A stretch of 64,000 bases of DNA, taken from Lunularia cruciata (taxonomy: Eukaryota > Streptophyta > Marchantiopsida > Lunulariales > Lunulariaceae). Below, one piece after another: positions 1 through 11,060 of this stretch (within the stretch, counting starts at the first letter, position 1; each line of letters begins with the position of its first letter). The position numbers and the translations under genes are program-made. Location of the stretch: positions 48,179,001-48,243,000 of the forward strand of contig OX419758.1 in the NCBI GenBank assembly GCA_948567375.1. Reading direction: 5' to 3'. The notes under the pieces were generated by a model. That model did no database searches, was not told the origin of the DNA, and saw nothing but the letters and a program-made list of their open reading frames with translations.

Positions 1-1160
1 ATCTACCCATAAATTCGTTTACCGATTCTTACGACTAAAAATTACGACCAAACATCTTCATGTACAGCAGCGGAGAAGGAACAAAGCACACAGAGCTTCG
101 CTAGAATAGTACATTTAACTACGTAATGCGTGTAGATCTGATATGGACGATCAACTTCGTTGAGCTAAAACTGATATACTCCAAGGGGAAAATTTAATTT
201 CTTTGACCATGCGGTTTGAAATCCTCTTAACCGCACAGCTGCCTATAACCGAGGAGAGGGATCCTATCAGGTGTAGGGCTAAACATCGATATGTGAACGG
301 AAGCTCAGCTGAGTCACGGTCGATAGGAAGGAACATATGATCCATTTTATTGCGTCACATGCCACACCCACTCTCAATTGACTTCAACACGGCTCCTCGT
401 AAAGAAAACATGATTGAACTATGAAATAGAATGAAAAAGAGCAGGACTAAGTTGGGCTTCTTTTTTGTTGACAACCGACCTCGGGAGCCAAAACTCATGC
501 CACTGTTGGACCTTTTCTCCCCCACAACCCTCAAATCAGTCCGTCCATCTTTGCATTAGACGTGAATCGAGAACTTGTTAGACCTCTCAAAGTCTTGCAA
601 GAAAGAGAGAGAACCATGGAGATAGATCCAAGATAAGTCAGACCTTGACAGAATTGACAAACTTTTGTTTGTGGTCCGTCCAATCCTTGAACATGTCAAC
701 CTTCTCCAACAATTATCTTTCACTTTTTCCCTTTGCCTTTGCTTTGCTTTCCTTGCAGCTGACGTGCGCCATGCTTCTTGCAGCGGTGGCCAAACAATAG
801 CCCAAGATTATTCGGTGGAAATTTGGACCGTATTGGGAACCATAAATACAAAAGAGAAGCAAGATATTCTTGTTTATTATCCGCTCTAAATAGATTTCAT
901 CTATTTCAATCAATATTTAAGATTCTTGGACTATGTATTTTGTAACTATACTAAAGGCCAAAACTATAAAAAAAAGAAAAAGAAAAAAGAGTGCGTTGTT
1001 GGATGAGATTTGTGTCACCTTCGAAGGATGATGCAACAAGTCTTGGACCATCAAATTGCCATAGTGGTCAAAGAGCTGTACTTACTCGTACCGTTCATGG
1101 GGACAACACATAAAGCTTAGAATGTACGCTCCCTTCAAGTTGAAGGGAGTCACGCTTACA
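1..1160. other. Unassigned leading segment, no gene recognised
   Basis: No coding region, RNA gene or transposon domain could be recognised here. Only short open frames (below about 75 codons) occur, and none resembles a known family. The sequence looks less repetitive than the rest of the window and does not match the LTR families described below, so it may be low-copy intergenic DNA. This is inference only. Confidence 0.4.
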
Positions 1161-2460
1161 ACAAAAACAACAGGAAAACAACAAGGCTACACAAAGCCAA
1201 GCCAACAGTCGAGCAAGAAACATCCTTCTTGATTGTTCCGATGTTTACCATAAAGCCATGCATTGGGGTAGTTGAAGGTCCTTACAGTTGGCTTATTTGC
1301 TAAATAAGGAAGAAGGCGACCGGAGACCCCATCAAATACGTACCTAAATAAGTACCTCTTGGCTTGTTTCCTAAAATAAGCCAATAGGTTGTTGAGTGCT
1401 ATCGAGTATTGAAGACTAAGTCTTTTGAAGAATCTACATATCATTAAGTTGGAAGTATTAGACATATAAGCCCCGTGAGCAGAACAAAGCTAAGAAGAGA
1501 TAGTTCTTTGACCATAGATATCGGCATCTCCATCCAAGCGTTCAAATGATACGTAGAGTTATTGATCCTTGATATAAACAAATAAGAAGGGAAGGGAACC
1601 TGCTTAGGATGGGAAGGATGGGAAGACTCCATCAAGCCTCACAAGGAAGAACAAAAGAGGTAAAACAGGGCAGGTCCCAATAGTATCAATATGAGAAATC
1701 TGCCCTAATGCACCTAAGATATCCGAGGTATACAAGTCATAAGGTCTATAAATTACATGAGCATCCGAAGAAACATCAGGTAGTGTAATTGCTCTCCTAT
1801 GGATTGCACCAGCCAATGCTCTCGGTAGAGCAATGGACACACATGTAAATCCTCTGCAGATGGTGGACCAAATCTAGGCAGAACCTCATTGTTGTAGAGA
1901 AGCTAGTTGGTGTGAGTCAAAATGCCCTAATGCACAATCAAGCTAGGATCCAAGAGCGGGCACCCTTGTCAGAGCAAGAGCAAAGACATGCACTAGTGGC
2001 CCGAGGAATAGACAAGTCAACTAAGAGAGAATGTAGCATATGCTTACATTTGTTGCTCCATCAAGGAACATTGCAAACCTTTGGCCCAATCTAACGGTAG
2101 TGAAGCAAAGGATGGAAGGTCCTCCCATGCCCATGGGGATAGACCATCTCTCATTTGCCACAATAGCACCTAGATAGAAAGGACCCCTCCTCCACCTCAG
2201 TCACATATGTCTCCAAAATTGGCCTATCAGCAACCACAAAATGGGAGGAAAGTAGGAGTGCCAAGAGAGCTCAACTACCCAAAAACACTATAGGTGACAT
2301 CTACTCCATAGATAGTAGGCCTACCCCTCCACAAGAGATCAGTAGAGATGTTTGTCTATGTGCCAAATCCCCATCACATGATCAAATGTCCACGGTTTGA
2401 TGATATCACCAAAGACTCTCATATTCCTCCTCTCAAAAACCCTTTGATGTGATAGGAAAG
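1161..2460. other. Unassigned segment with short open frames
   Basis: No product can be assigned. Short frames exist on both strands. One on the minus strand (1604-1840) contains a residue run loosely like the LINE RT active-site neighbourhood, and one on the plus strand (1912-2094) is glutamine/glutamate rich. Neither can be tied to a family. The segment is probably eroded mobile DNA, because it adjoins LINE fragments. Confidence 0.3.
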
Positions 2461-2790
2461 TTAAGGAAATGAGAACAATGCAAAGAAGGTAAGTTGGTCA
2501 ATGGGCAATACTAGAGGAGAGTACACCACATGCCACCTATGGGTCTCCGAGTAAAGGAAGGTCATCCATTGCAAGGGATAATATCCTTTGCATGTGCAGC
2601 TTCTAAGAAGCATGTGATGAAATCCTTGGATCCTATTGGCACTCCAAGAATCTAGTAGTCCATCTATAGATGTGACACATCCCTCTGGAAGCTCAAGGTG
2701 GGGAGGGTTACTTGAAGGGAACCATGCTTTACACTTTGACACCTTGACTCTCAAGCCTACAAGATATAGCAAGATATAAACAAATTGATA
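2461..2790 (-). pseudogene. LINE-type reverse transcriptase fragment (thumb region)
   Basis: The minus-strand translation contains LVGLRVKVSKCKAW followed by a PPHLELPEG-like stretch. Then, after a frame change, comes a run resembling ILGVPIGS. This order (a GL.V...KC..W block, then PPG..., then the LGVPLGS-type block) is typical of a non-LTR retrotransposon RT group found in many plants, just downstream of the catalytic palm. Frameshifts and stops show it is dead. The catalytic region is not next to it, so this is an isolated fragment. The family is recalled from pattern; the exact clade is unknown. Confidence 0.5.
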
Positions 2791-2983
2791 TTGATGATAC
2801 TCTTATATTTATATCATTTAGATCTTGAGTAAGACAAATAAAGATAGGAACAAGTCTTGTTACATCTCTCTTGAACAATGTGCTTAGAAAATTTCATGCA
2901 TTTGATAACAAAGATTTAATTGTACAATCAAGCTCTAGGTTATTGGAAGAACAACATACTCATCAAATAAACATCACTTACAA

Positions 2984-3079
<96 letters not shown>

Positions 3080-3399
3080 AGAAGAAAAATGAATAGGACT
3101 ACAAGGCACTAAGGAATGCAAAATGGGATAGATATGATAAAATGAAACCAAGGGGTAAAAAATGGAAGCAAAACCATGTTCACCAAGCTAAGCCAAGGTA
3201 AAGGCTAAACAAAAATATACTACAAAGCAACAATATAATCTATTGTTGGATGGAGATATAAAGGTCATCTAATGGTATAAGTAGTAAGTGAGGAGTGCTC
3301 TAGATGAGATGTGCACACGTAATGTTGATGCTCATCTATGAAAACCCAATGCCTAAGCAAGACCAAAACTCAATTGAAAGTAGGAATGAGACATCCATA
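2791..3399. other. Spacer holding the (AT)n tract, no gene
   Basis: Apart from the microsatellite at 2988-3076, nothing can be recognised. The open frame crossing the microsatellite is a by-product of the TA repeat (a tyrosine-isoleucine run), not a gene. Confidence 0.6.
2988..3076. repeat. (AT)n microsatellite, about 89 bp
   Basis: An uninterrupted alternating AT tract of about 44 units is visible directly. It lies between two minus-strand LINE fragments, so it could have grown at a LINE 3' junction, but this cannot be shown. Length polymorphism between individuals is likely. Confidence 0.97.
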
Positions 3400-4105
3400 G
3401 CCATGGTGTGTAATGGTAATTCTTTCCCTGAGTGTAGATTGTCACTACTGTTCTAGCCTGGATTGTAGTTTGTGCTAATGCTCTACTTGTAGGGGCTTTG
3501 CAACCACCACATCACATAAATTATAGCAATCTTCTATGAAATTGATAATATCCGCTCTCACCCAATAGGGAAGTGGTCTTGATAGATCCAACCACCACTC
3601 AATATTGTACTTAGGACCATGTAGCTCATAAGAGTTGTGCCATTGTATCTCGGATGGCATGATGCACTCTGAAATACTCTCCACCTATTGCACAACATAA
3701 AATATATATGTGTTGAATTCCATATGAAGAACCACATGCATATAAGTATGGAAGCCCTAGTAACACTAAATGTGGGAGACCCAAACATGGGATTAGTGTA
3801 GTTGAAAGCTCCTTAAATGTGAAGTAAAAATCCTTTATCAAAGGGGAGGCATGGAGCCAAGCTCTAGATCTTTCTCCAATAGGAAAGAATTCTAGCTCTA
3901 TTAGATAATGATACATCAATGAAGATGTGAGTAAGGGTGTGAGTGTGCATTTTCTCATTGATATCTTCCTTAATCTTCCTAGAATCTACTAAAACAAAGT
4001 CAAAAAATGTTAGGAGTGCTATGCATGCAAGACTTGCAAAAGGTTACAACCCAAGCAACGATAGATTTGGAAGCCATAGGTGCTTGAATCCATTATCATG
4101 ATAGG
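3400..4105 (-). pseudogene. LINE ORF2 C-terminal fragment, copy 1
   Basis: Read on the minus strand, the fragment gives in order: an AWLHASPL block, an LGLPHL-like block, a cysteine-containing stretch, an (R)VHHAIRDTMAQLLQAT block, and finally an RADI...DVVVAKPLQ block, with frame changes between them. The same order of blocks (W..A.P, RLGVP, HNAIRDT, DI....DV...) closes the ORF2 protein of a widespread plant LINE-like group. A second diverged copy lies at 32930-33560 on the same strand. Stops and frameshifts make it a pseudogene. It lies upstream (in LINE orientation) of the thumb fragment at 2461-2790, so the two cannot come from one unrearranged element. Confidence 0.5.
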
Positions 4106-4226
4106 TGCCAAGAGCAAGAGATGACCATGGTATAAGAACGTATGAAGGGAGCTATTAGAGCCCATGTGCATATATACATTTCTAATGCAATAACCTCATG
4201 TTGTATGATACCACATCCTCCTATGG

Positions 4227-4692
4227 ATAGGAGTCTCCAAAAGAGGACTTCCACTAATAAGGTAGAAGCCAAAAACACACCAAAAACTTTGGAGCCAATT
4301 TTGAAGGCCTAACAAAAGAATTAGGCCTTGAAAAATAGAATCTTACTTCCCTTCAAAGATAAGAAGGCATTTCCTTCTTCCTCTTTTTTTTTAAGATCTT
4401 TCCAACAATACCTCTTCCATGCTATTTTGAGCTCCTTATAAGAAGATTCCCCAAAGATTCTCTTTGGTCAAACTTGTTTGACCAACCAAATAAGACAAGG
4501 ATCAACATGTCACTAATCCATGCACCTAATCTAAGGGTTTAGCTCCCTAACATATAACCAATCCATGTATCTTATCTAAGGGTGTAGCTCCCTTTGAGGG
4601 GATTTTCTTTTTTACATAATAAAGACAAGGTGTTCCTTTGGGACATCAAGTTTTTTGAGAGTTCCAATCTTATGTGCTTCTTGGGCTATTAC
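4227..4692 (+). mobile_element. Truncated solo LTR of chromovirus family A (copy A2)
   Basis: This stretch aligns with the 3' two thirds of the A1 LTR. Shared landmarks in order are the 'ggacttctactaata' block, 'gaggcctaa...gaattaggcctt', 'gtttgaccaacca', the two 'gtagctcc' blocks, an 'acataataaag' TATA-like site and a terminal 'ctattaca'. The first ~250 bp of the LTR are missing; the sequence to the left is unrelated. No family A gag or pol follows, so this is a truncated solo LTR. It differs from A1 at many sites and is older. Confidence 0.75.
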
Positions 4693-5449
4693 ACTTTAAG
4701 GAGAATACAATGCACTAAAATGGAATAAGCCACCTATGTGTTCCAATTGAAAGAGTAAGTAAGTGTGGTCTACGGCTTGAATCAACAAGTTAGAGATGAA
4801 CTAGTTGTAATAATCATTTGTCCTTAGTGGTTACCCCAAAACCTTTGTACCTCTTATTAGGAATTAGAAGCTAGTGTGAAGTTTAGGAAGTACAATCTTG
4901 GGGCTCCATACCTTGATTTTGGACTTGTAAACCCAAGATATCTAAACTAAGTGTGAATGTCTCTATAGCTCAAAATATATCTTCCAAAGTGTAATAATAT
5001 CTAGTTACCAAGTGTTAAGTATATCTAAAAGGAAGTAGCACTAGCATATAGAGCAAGTAATTATAAAACTTTTCTAGAAGCATCCAAAAGGTTCTTGGTG
5101 AGAAGAGTCTAGAAACTTCCATTGGGTGGAGTAGCTTATATTTTAAGTAAAGGGGTCAGTTTAGCTTGTTTACCAACTAAACGGTTAGCTTAACTTGAAC
5201 TCCAAGAAAAGTTTCTTCTAGAAGGAAAATTTCTTAGAAGCTTCCTTAGGAGTCTTGTTAGATGATGAGATCTTAATGTCCTGAGTGTATGGTTTGATTA
5301 AGCACTAGATATTGAATTTTTCCCATTTATTATCTAGTTTACTTGTAAATACCTAAACCCAAGCTTAGTCCTAGCATTTGTAGTTTCCCTCAATTGAGAG
5401 TTTTCAATTTGATGTTCCATTCTCCTATTTCTCTCCGTAGTCTATTACA
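4693..5449 (+). repeat. LTR-like segment ending in TATTACA
   Basis: The right end (TATTACA at about 5443-5449) is followed two bases later by a 12-base match to the initiator-Met primer site, the arrangement expected at a 5' LTR end. The left limit is not clear. Inside are several GAA/TTC blocks (for example TTCTAGAAG near 5069 and 5216) that resemble the heat-shock-element blocks of the family B LTR. No second copy was found in the window, so LTR identity rests on the end and the primer site only. Confidence 0.4.
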
Positions 5450-5450
5450 T

Positions 5451-5462
5451 TGGTATTAGAGT
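5451..5462 (+). other. Candidate primer binding site (initiator-Met tRNA)
   Basis: TGGTATTAGAGT differs at two positions from TGGTATCAGAGC, the primer site of A1 and B1. It lies directly after an LTR-like end. Copy A3 has the same first change (TGGTATTAGAGC). Confidence 0.5.
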
Positions 5463-8284
5463 AGGTGTTGTAGCCCACTTTACCTTACCTCATGCAGATT
5501 TATTTTTCTTTTCTTCTTTATTTAGAGGATTGAAAAGCACTAAGAGAAGAGTAGAGTCAATAGATACAATTAGTTGGATTTTACTTCAATCACAAGGAAA
5601 CCAAAGATATGGACCAAAGAAAAGAGTAACAGACCATCAAAGTGAGACTTGAGACCATTGGCTTTTTCCATCTTTGGCTTGATAACCCCTTGGAATTGTG
5701 TTCACTTGGCCATGTAGACCATTGGCTTGGAAGTCTATCATCCACATTTGCAGTCACACAAACAAGTTATTTCCATGCATGAAAAAGAACTAATTTTGGA
5801 AATTGTTGGCCCTTGTGGCACTTCCCACATGTGAGAACAATGATATTTTACCACTAATCTCTATCAAAATTGTGAAATGGTTCATGATGGGGTATAAATA
5901 CAAAGCCTCAGAAGGAGGTGAGGTTTAGTCAAGTGAATTTGTGCAAGTCTTAGCAATTAGTGAGAGCATGACTGAGGAGGAACTATGAGTTAAAATGAGA
6001 GCATGAAGCAAAGGAAGCACATTATGCAAAGAAATAAAAGTATGTGTGAAAGGATGCTCAAGAACATTGAAGTGGAGAGAAAATTGGCAAGATAAACATG
6101 AGTTGTTGATCATGATGCACCGCTAGGAAATACCATGTCTCCCAAAAGAAGAAAGCATTGGCCAAGGTCACATTATGGTCTCCTAGAGTGGAGAAATAGG
6201 TGTATTATTGTTATGTTGAGTATGTACACAAAGCAAGTACAATTCCTATTATGCATTTGGGATTTTACTTATCTTCTATTGATCTCCGAGATTTGAGAGT
6301 AGAAGAATCCTAATCTTTAGAGACTTGAGGGGCAATGTGTTTGCTTGGATAGAGGCACATTGGCAAAAATTCCTTGGGAATGCAATTTCTACTTCATGAG
6401 CAATGTACTTAGACCAAGGGTGGCCCCAAGCAACAAGGGAGATGACCAAGAAGTTCAAAGCCTCATTCAAGCATAAGAAGATACAATGACCTCATGAAGC
6501 ATGACATGGTGACATCAATAATAAAGTTGTTCAAGTCAACCAAGATGATTTATGTCAACAATGGGCATGCCATATTCTTCCAATTATTCCATAAAGGAAA
6601 ACTTTTAGATTGTACAAAGGTGTTCTCTCACAAACCAAGGAATTGATGAAGCAATTACACAAGAATAAGAAAAACACCTTCCTCTTCACATTTTTGATAA
6701 ATCTTAACATTGGGATGAAGTTTTCAAAGAAGGAAGAGAAAAAGTTATTTTCTACACATCACTATCTCAGAACATTACCAATCCCAACCCAAGTATGCAA
6801 CCAAGTTATAGAAGTATAAAGAAGCATTGCAGAAGTATCAAAAAAATAGAATGGTGGGTCAATGTCTCAAAGACCACTAGAGCAAGATCCAATAAGATGA
6901 AGACTATTGTGGTAGCAATTGTGTTGACTTTAAAGCGGCACAAGTCCAACCCACAAGTAATCAATGACTCTTTGGAGGACATTGATTCCAATATAGAGAG
7001 GGATTCAAGATTGAAAAGCAGCAATGATGGTAATCAAGGATTAGAAGTTACTTCCAATGGAAAGCCTATGCATGAGTAGGAGGTGTACAATCTCCAATAT
7101 TAGACAGGCCACCTCTAATGTGAATGACATCTTTCTCCAAGATTGAGCTATCCTCAAACCAAGAGTGTATGGAAGCAAACCAAGAAGGAGAAGTATAGTT
7201 CATCCTCAAGCAAGAACAGAAAAGTGTCATCACAAGGACACTCTCCCAAAGAAGGGGAAATCTTTACATGAAGAAGAGAAAGAAGTCCAGATTGTGAGAT
7301 TATGCAAGCATACAATTAAAGACCTTGAGACAAATGCAAGAGATTTCTTGGACAACACAAATATTTCATATCAATAGGAAAGTGACCAGCCATGAGGAGA
7401 GTTACCCAAAGATACAAGAACTATGACAGAAAGCTTGGGTGGAAGAAGGTAGAGGGAGAAGAAGGCCTACTAGTGTAAAGAAGAGTAACCATAAGAGCAA
7501 TGAGGTATCCTTGATTACAAAAGCCATGGTGGAGGATCCCACCTGAGCATAGGTAGATGAGAGTGAGATTGAGAAGTAGAAGTAGGGTTGTGCTCTTAGG
7601 AGGTGCAAAAGTAAGGAGCATCCCAACAGCTCCAGAAGTAGACAATGCCACCCAACAAAGAGAAGGAAGTAGAAATATCAACCAAGAACCTTTAGGACCA
7701 CCACAAGAAAAAAATCCAAAGGTGGCCCAAGAGGTTTGCCATTGTCTATATGGTAGTGCCCACTTTAGAGCTAATGGAAGATTTACTCTCCCTACCAAGA
7801 AATACAACCTAATATTAGCAATTACATGAGGTTGATAAAGTACCTCCAATATACTATCGAGAGCACCTATTGGGAGAAGAGAGAGCTTTTGAAAGAATTT
7901 ATGGTAGCCCAAGGCAAAATCACAAGGCTCAAGGAGCAACTCGTTGCTAAAGGAGGTAAAGATTACCAGCTAGAGCAACGCCTGACATGGCAAGCACAAT
8001 GGACTTTCAAGAGCTCAAATAGCTCAAGAGCAATTTGAATATGTTAAAGAGAGGTATTGTGAACAAGTGCAAGGACGCAATTGCATTATTGATGTAATTT
8101 GAAGATGCACATACACAAAAGATCCATAATTTTAGGATAATCTCATAGCCCAATAGAAGGATTTGAACTCTGCATAGGAACAATACAAGTATTGGGCCAG
8201 CATAGGGAACTGGTGGAAGAAGGAAGAGATTGAACATTAGGAGAAGCATAATGTAGAGTTATGGGAGCATGAAGGCAAATGTTG
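5463..8284 (+). other. Unrecognised relic downstream of a primer site
   Basis: This 2.8-kb stretch follows a tRNA primer site, as the inside of an LTR element would, but no RT, integrase, protease or zinc knuckle was found in any frame. Plus-strand pieces at 6610-6819, 6795-7079, 7165-7377, 7557-7829 and 7826-8038 are lysine/glutamate/glutamine rich, the last with a coiled-coil-like pattern. Stops and frame changes separate them. It could be a non-autonomous (gag-only or non-coding) LTR element, or a heavily decayed gag. The long minus-strand frame at 7421-7939 lies antisense to these pieces and looks like a shadow. Function unknown. Confidence 0.3.
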
Positions 8285-8388
8285 TGTGTATATACATTGT
8301 TACACAACATACATCACTTTGAACATCACACACTACAGAAGCACAACTCACACATAAGTCATACATGGACTTCTAAAGTGCCACAATA
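8285..8388. repeat. About 100-bp direct repeat, left copy
   Basis: The block from 'tatatacattgtt' to 'aaagtgccacaat' recurs at 8829-8925 in the same orientation. Between the two copies lies a 438-bp piece of the family C LTR. A related block follows a family C LTR fragment at about 22005-22080 on the opposite strand. Both the left copy and the 22-kb copy sit directly downstream (in C orientation) of LTR sequence. Confidence 0.8.
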
Positions 8389-8826
8389 ATCTATTTGTTT
8401 ACACCACTCAAATCACACTCAATCAGATCAGTACTTGATTTTTCACTCCATAATTTGTCAAAAATTGGACATTGATTATAGTCAAGCCACACCCACTCTA
8501 GCTAAGAGAATCCAGGTGATGCTCACCGGACTCTATCCACCATAGCTAGGAACTCAAAGGCTCAACATCAGAGAAGTGAGCTCTTTGGAGTTGCACTTCA
8601 AAAGTATACCCCCCTGGACTTGAGCTAGGTCTCAGACCCTAAAGGTCCTACTTATAGCATACACAATAGTGCAAATAGTGCAAGTGATGGTAGGCCTCAC
8701 CATGTAGTTAGTACCTTGAACATGAAATCTGATCATCAATGAGTAATTACCAAAATACTCCTGACTACCAACACTACTACTCCAATGTTTGAGCAATCTA
8801 GGTGTAATGTTACAAATGGTGTGACA
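8389..8826 (-). mobile_element. Family C 3' LTR, truncated
   Basis: The piece aligns with 17740-18190 of the right-hand LTR. They share 'cactcaaatcacactcaat', 'ggacattgatt', 'gtcaagccacaccca', 'gctaagagaatcca', 'catggtgtgaca/catggcatgaca'-type ends and many intervening blocks. In element orientation it starts with TGTCA and is cut after about 440 bp, so roughly 940 bp of its 3' part are missing. An ordinary polypurine tract is not visible beside it; the adjoining sequence is the second direct-repeat copy. Confidence 0.7.
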
Positions 8827-8828
8827 AT

Positions 8829-8925
8829 TGTCATGCATATATACATTATTGTCAATATCACACACTATAGAAGCACAACTCACACATAAGTCATACATGG
8901 ACTCTAAAGTGCCACAATCTGGAGG
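8829..8925. repeat. About 100-bp direct repeat, right copy
   Basis: Second copy of the block at 8285-8388, same orientation, on the other side of the truncated family C LTR. In C orientation it lies between the PHD region and the 3' LTR. Its minus-strand reading (GTLESMYDLCVSCASIVCD) resembles the plus-strand reading near 22005 (SLEFVSDFSISYASLVYD), so both derive from one ancestor. Confidence 0.75.
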
Positions 8926-9076
8926 GTTAGGTCCCTCCAACTCCAAATAGCCATCTATTCCAAGTATATAGTATACCCTATGGTGGGCAAAAGAGAAGGA
9001 GGCCCTGTGTTATTGAGCCCCATCGTTAGTTGTTTATTTGCAATCTATACCATATAAAGGATGAACTGGCTATAGA

Positions 9077-9440
9077 TTAAGTACATCTAGGACATAACCA
9101 TTGTCTTTGAGGAACCACCATGAGGGGAGGAGTCATACATGACATATGCCATCCTCTCAAACATTTATCACACACTAACATAGTAACATCTCCACCAAAA
9201 GAGTAGCATAACATACACCACAAGCCTACACGTACAAGTGACAAGCTTGGGTCCATAGTACCATCAATTTTGGGAGGTAGCATGGTGCACAATTGTGCAC
9301 ATGATCCTTCCAAACAACACCATCATGTCCTTCCGACACAAGGACTCCAAATGGAAAAACCTTGCACACTCTCAAGACAGTGCGGCCTATAGAAACATCA
9401 AGTGTCATCAACATTATATGTTGTAGATATATAGCCACTT
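9077..9440 (-). CDS. C-terminal PHD finger of the family C polyprotein
   Basis: The minus-strand frame 9313-9077 (78 codons) contains a complete C4HC3 PHD signature at 9217-9083: C33-x2-C36-x11-C48-x2-C51-x4-H56-x2-C59-x14-C74-x2-C77. A tryptophan stands two residues before the last cysteine pair (W72), as is usual in PHD fingers. The overlapping frame 9438-9226 carries the preceding linker (WKDHVHNCAPC). PHD fingers bind histone H3 tails. At the end of a retroelement polyprotein it would be expected to guide integration to particular chromatin, the role chromodomains play in families A and B. All eight ligands survive although the flanking pol carries many stops. It is a fragment of a dead element, not an independent gene; no start signal is evident. 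Confidence 0.7.
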
Positions 9441-9689
9441 GGATGAAATTGATGGATCAAGGGTCTATAATCTCCTCCTCAAATAGTAGCATAACATAAG
9501 GTATCCCTATGTTGAGAAATCACCAAGTTCTCAAAGGCTATCGGCATTACACTCTAAAAGATCTCTGCTCATTGAGAACATGCGCTCATCCATACATTTG
9601 GATCATCCAAGTCCAACACTATAGTAGCATCTTGATGAATGGCTATAAGTAAATATGGATCTTGTCCATAGAGTAGAAAGTAGTGAGAG

Positions 9690-10340
9690 AAGGATGCTAA
9701 GAAGGCTTGCCGGCTGAACCTATAACCCATGGCCAACCAAGGTAACTAAAGATCCCAATCTCCTAAGTGGCCTCTTTGCAAACCATACTTTTGCAATCCT
9801 CTCTTCATTGTCTGAACCACTCTCTCTACTAAGCCATCTGCCTCAGAGGTGATCTCGAGAGGTAGTACAATGATCAATCAAAGCCTTGTCACACATGACC
9901 TGAAACTCCCCCAAAAATTGTGTGCCCTAATCAGTAAAAACCTCAATGGATGCACCCAAATCACTAAGAACTCAATCTAGGAACGAGTAAGCCGTCCCTT
10001 CACTAGACTTGTCAAGAAGTGCCACTAGCTCAATCCACTTGGAGAAGTGCTCCACCATCACCAAAATGTACTAATGATAAATATAAAGGTCTCATAGTCA
10101 GTGGAAAAGGTCCAACAAAGTCCAAACTCCAATGGTTATCCAATCCCATGATAGGTAATGGGTGTAACTATGGCATAGGAGCATTAAATGATGCTCTAAT
10201 GCGGTCACAAACCACACATCTTGCAACAAATTGTTGTACATTGGTTTGCATACCACGCTACCAATAATGACTCTAGAGTAAACTATATGTATGCTTTACT
10301 CCAAAATATCCTAGCTCTTCATGAGCATGACGGACCAACT
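9690..10340 (-). pseudogene. Family C integrase
   Basis: Reading the minus strand from 10340 downwards gives a zinc-binding H2C2 block (HAHEELGYFGVKHTYSLL ... FVARCVVCDRIRASFNAP), then LDNHWSLDFVGPFP with the first catalytic Asp. Next come YILVMVEHFSKWIELV and a TD-GTQFLGEF block with the second Asp. Last is RDHPEADGLVERVVQTMKRG with the catalytic Glu. This is a full DDE integrase layout, interrupted by stops and frame changes. Integrase inserts the cDNA copy into the chromosome. The RDHPEADGLVER motif marks a lineage different from families A and B, which have AYHPQTDGQTERAN. Confidence 0.7.
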
Positions 10341-10739
10341 ATGGTCTTTGAGATGGAAGTGATACTACTCTCATGTTAGCATCCTCCCATAGACAAAGAA
10401 GATGTTTTCCCTCCAATCTGAACCATCTAGCTTGATGAAGAACGTGGTCTCTCCTTGGCTCCAACTATGCCACCCATAACACTAGTGCAAAGATAGTCCA
10501 TCACTAAGACATCATCATGAATGTCTCACTAAACTATACCACTATCTCCACTCTCTGGATTTGTGACCTCAATAACTCCTCTTGTATATGCTGAGAGAGA
10601 TACCATTAACGGCTCAAAAAATATACAAACAAAAGTAGATGCATGCCAACCTGGCACCATCTCCTCATCTATCTCAACATCCCAACGTGCTCTGGTCTGA
10701 TCCTGCTAGTTGGGACATGGGTTTCTACTCAACCCGTTT

Positions 10740-11060
10740 GCATCATGGTTCACAACTCTAGGTCTATGAATAACCATTCAATCATACTCCTATAAAATCT
10801 AAGCCCATCGTGCAAGCTTCCTTGAAAGCTTGTCGGACTCCATCAACCACTTCAATGGCTGATGATCAATGATGAGAGTAAAGGGGTCACCAAAATAGGT
10901 AATATTGGAAAGGTGCTATTGTCCATACTGCTGCCAAGCACTCTCCCTCATATGAACTATGCTTTGCCTCCGCTGAATTGTTGGAGCGACTAGCATAGCC
11001 CACCAAAAACTCCATCTCCTCATCATCATGTTGGGTGAGCACTGCTCCAAGCTCCAACAT
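10740..11060 (-). pseudogene. Family C RNase H
   Basis: The minus strand reads VGYASRSNNSAEAKHSSYEGECLAAVW, then (frame change) a DPFTLIIDHQPLKWLMESDKL stretch, and closes with HRPRVVNHDANGLSRNP. These are the gypsy RNase H landmarks: the Glu of the YE.E.LA block, the Asp of the TDH-type block, and the closing H.PG..N..ADGLSR block just before the integrase. Several stops make it non-functional. Confidence 0.7.

Noticed and set aside
1604-1840. Minus-strand frame with an SSDAHVIYRP run resembling the LINE ADDTHIIGP catalytic box
   Set aside because: Only a few residues agree, the flanks do not follow, and its position relative to the thumb fragment at 2461-2790 is wrong for one element. Left unassigned.
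2871-3092. Plus-strand open frame crossing the (AT)n tract
   Set aside because: The tyrosine-isoleucine run is only the translation of the microsatellite; no start context or known domain.
7421-7939. 172-codon minus-strand open frame, leucine and serine rich
   Set aside because: It lies antisense to charged plus-strand frames in the same relic, has no recognisable motif, and its hydrophobic composition is what the complement of Lys/Glu/Gln-rich codons gives.
9077-9313. PHD finger as part of a host chromatin gene
   Set aside because: It follows a gypsy integrase on the same strand with the linker preserved, and no other host-type domain or exon is nearby.
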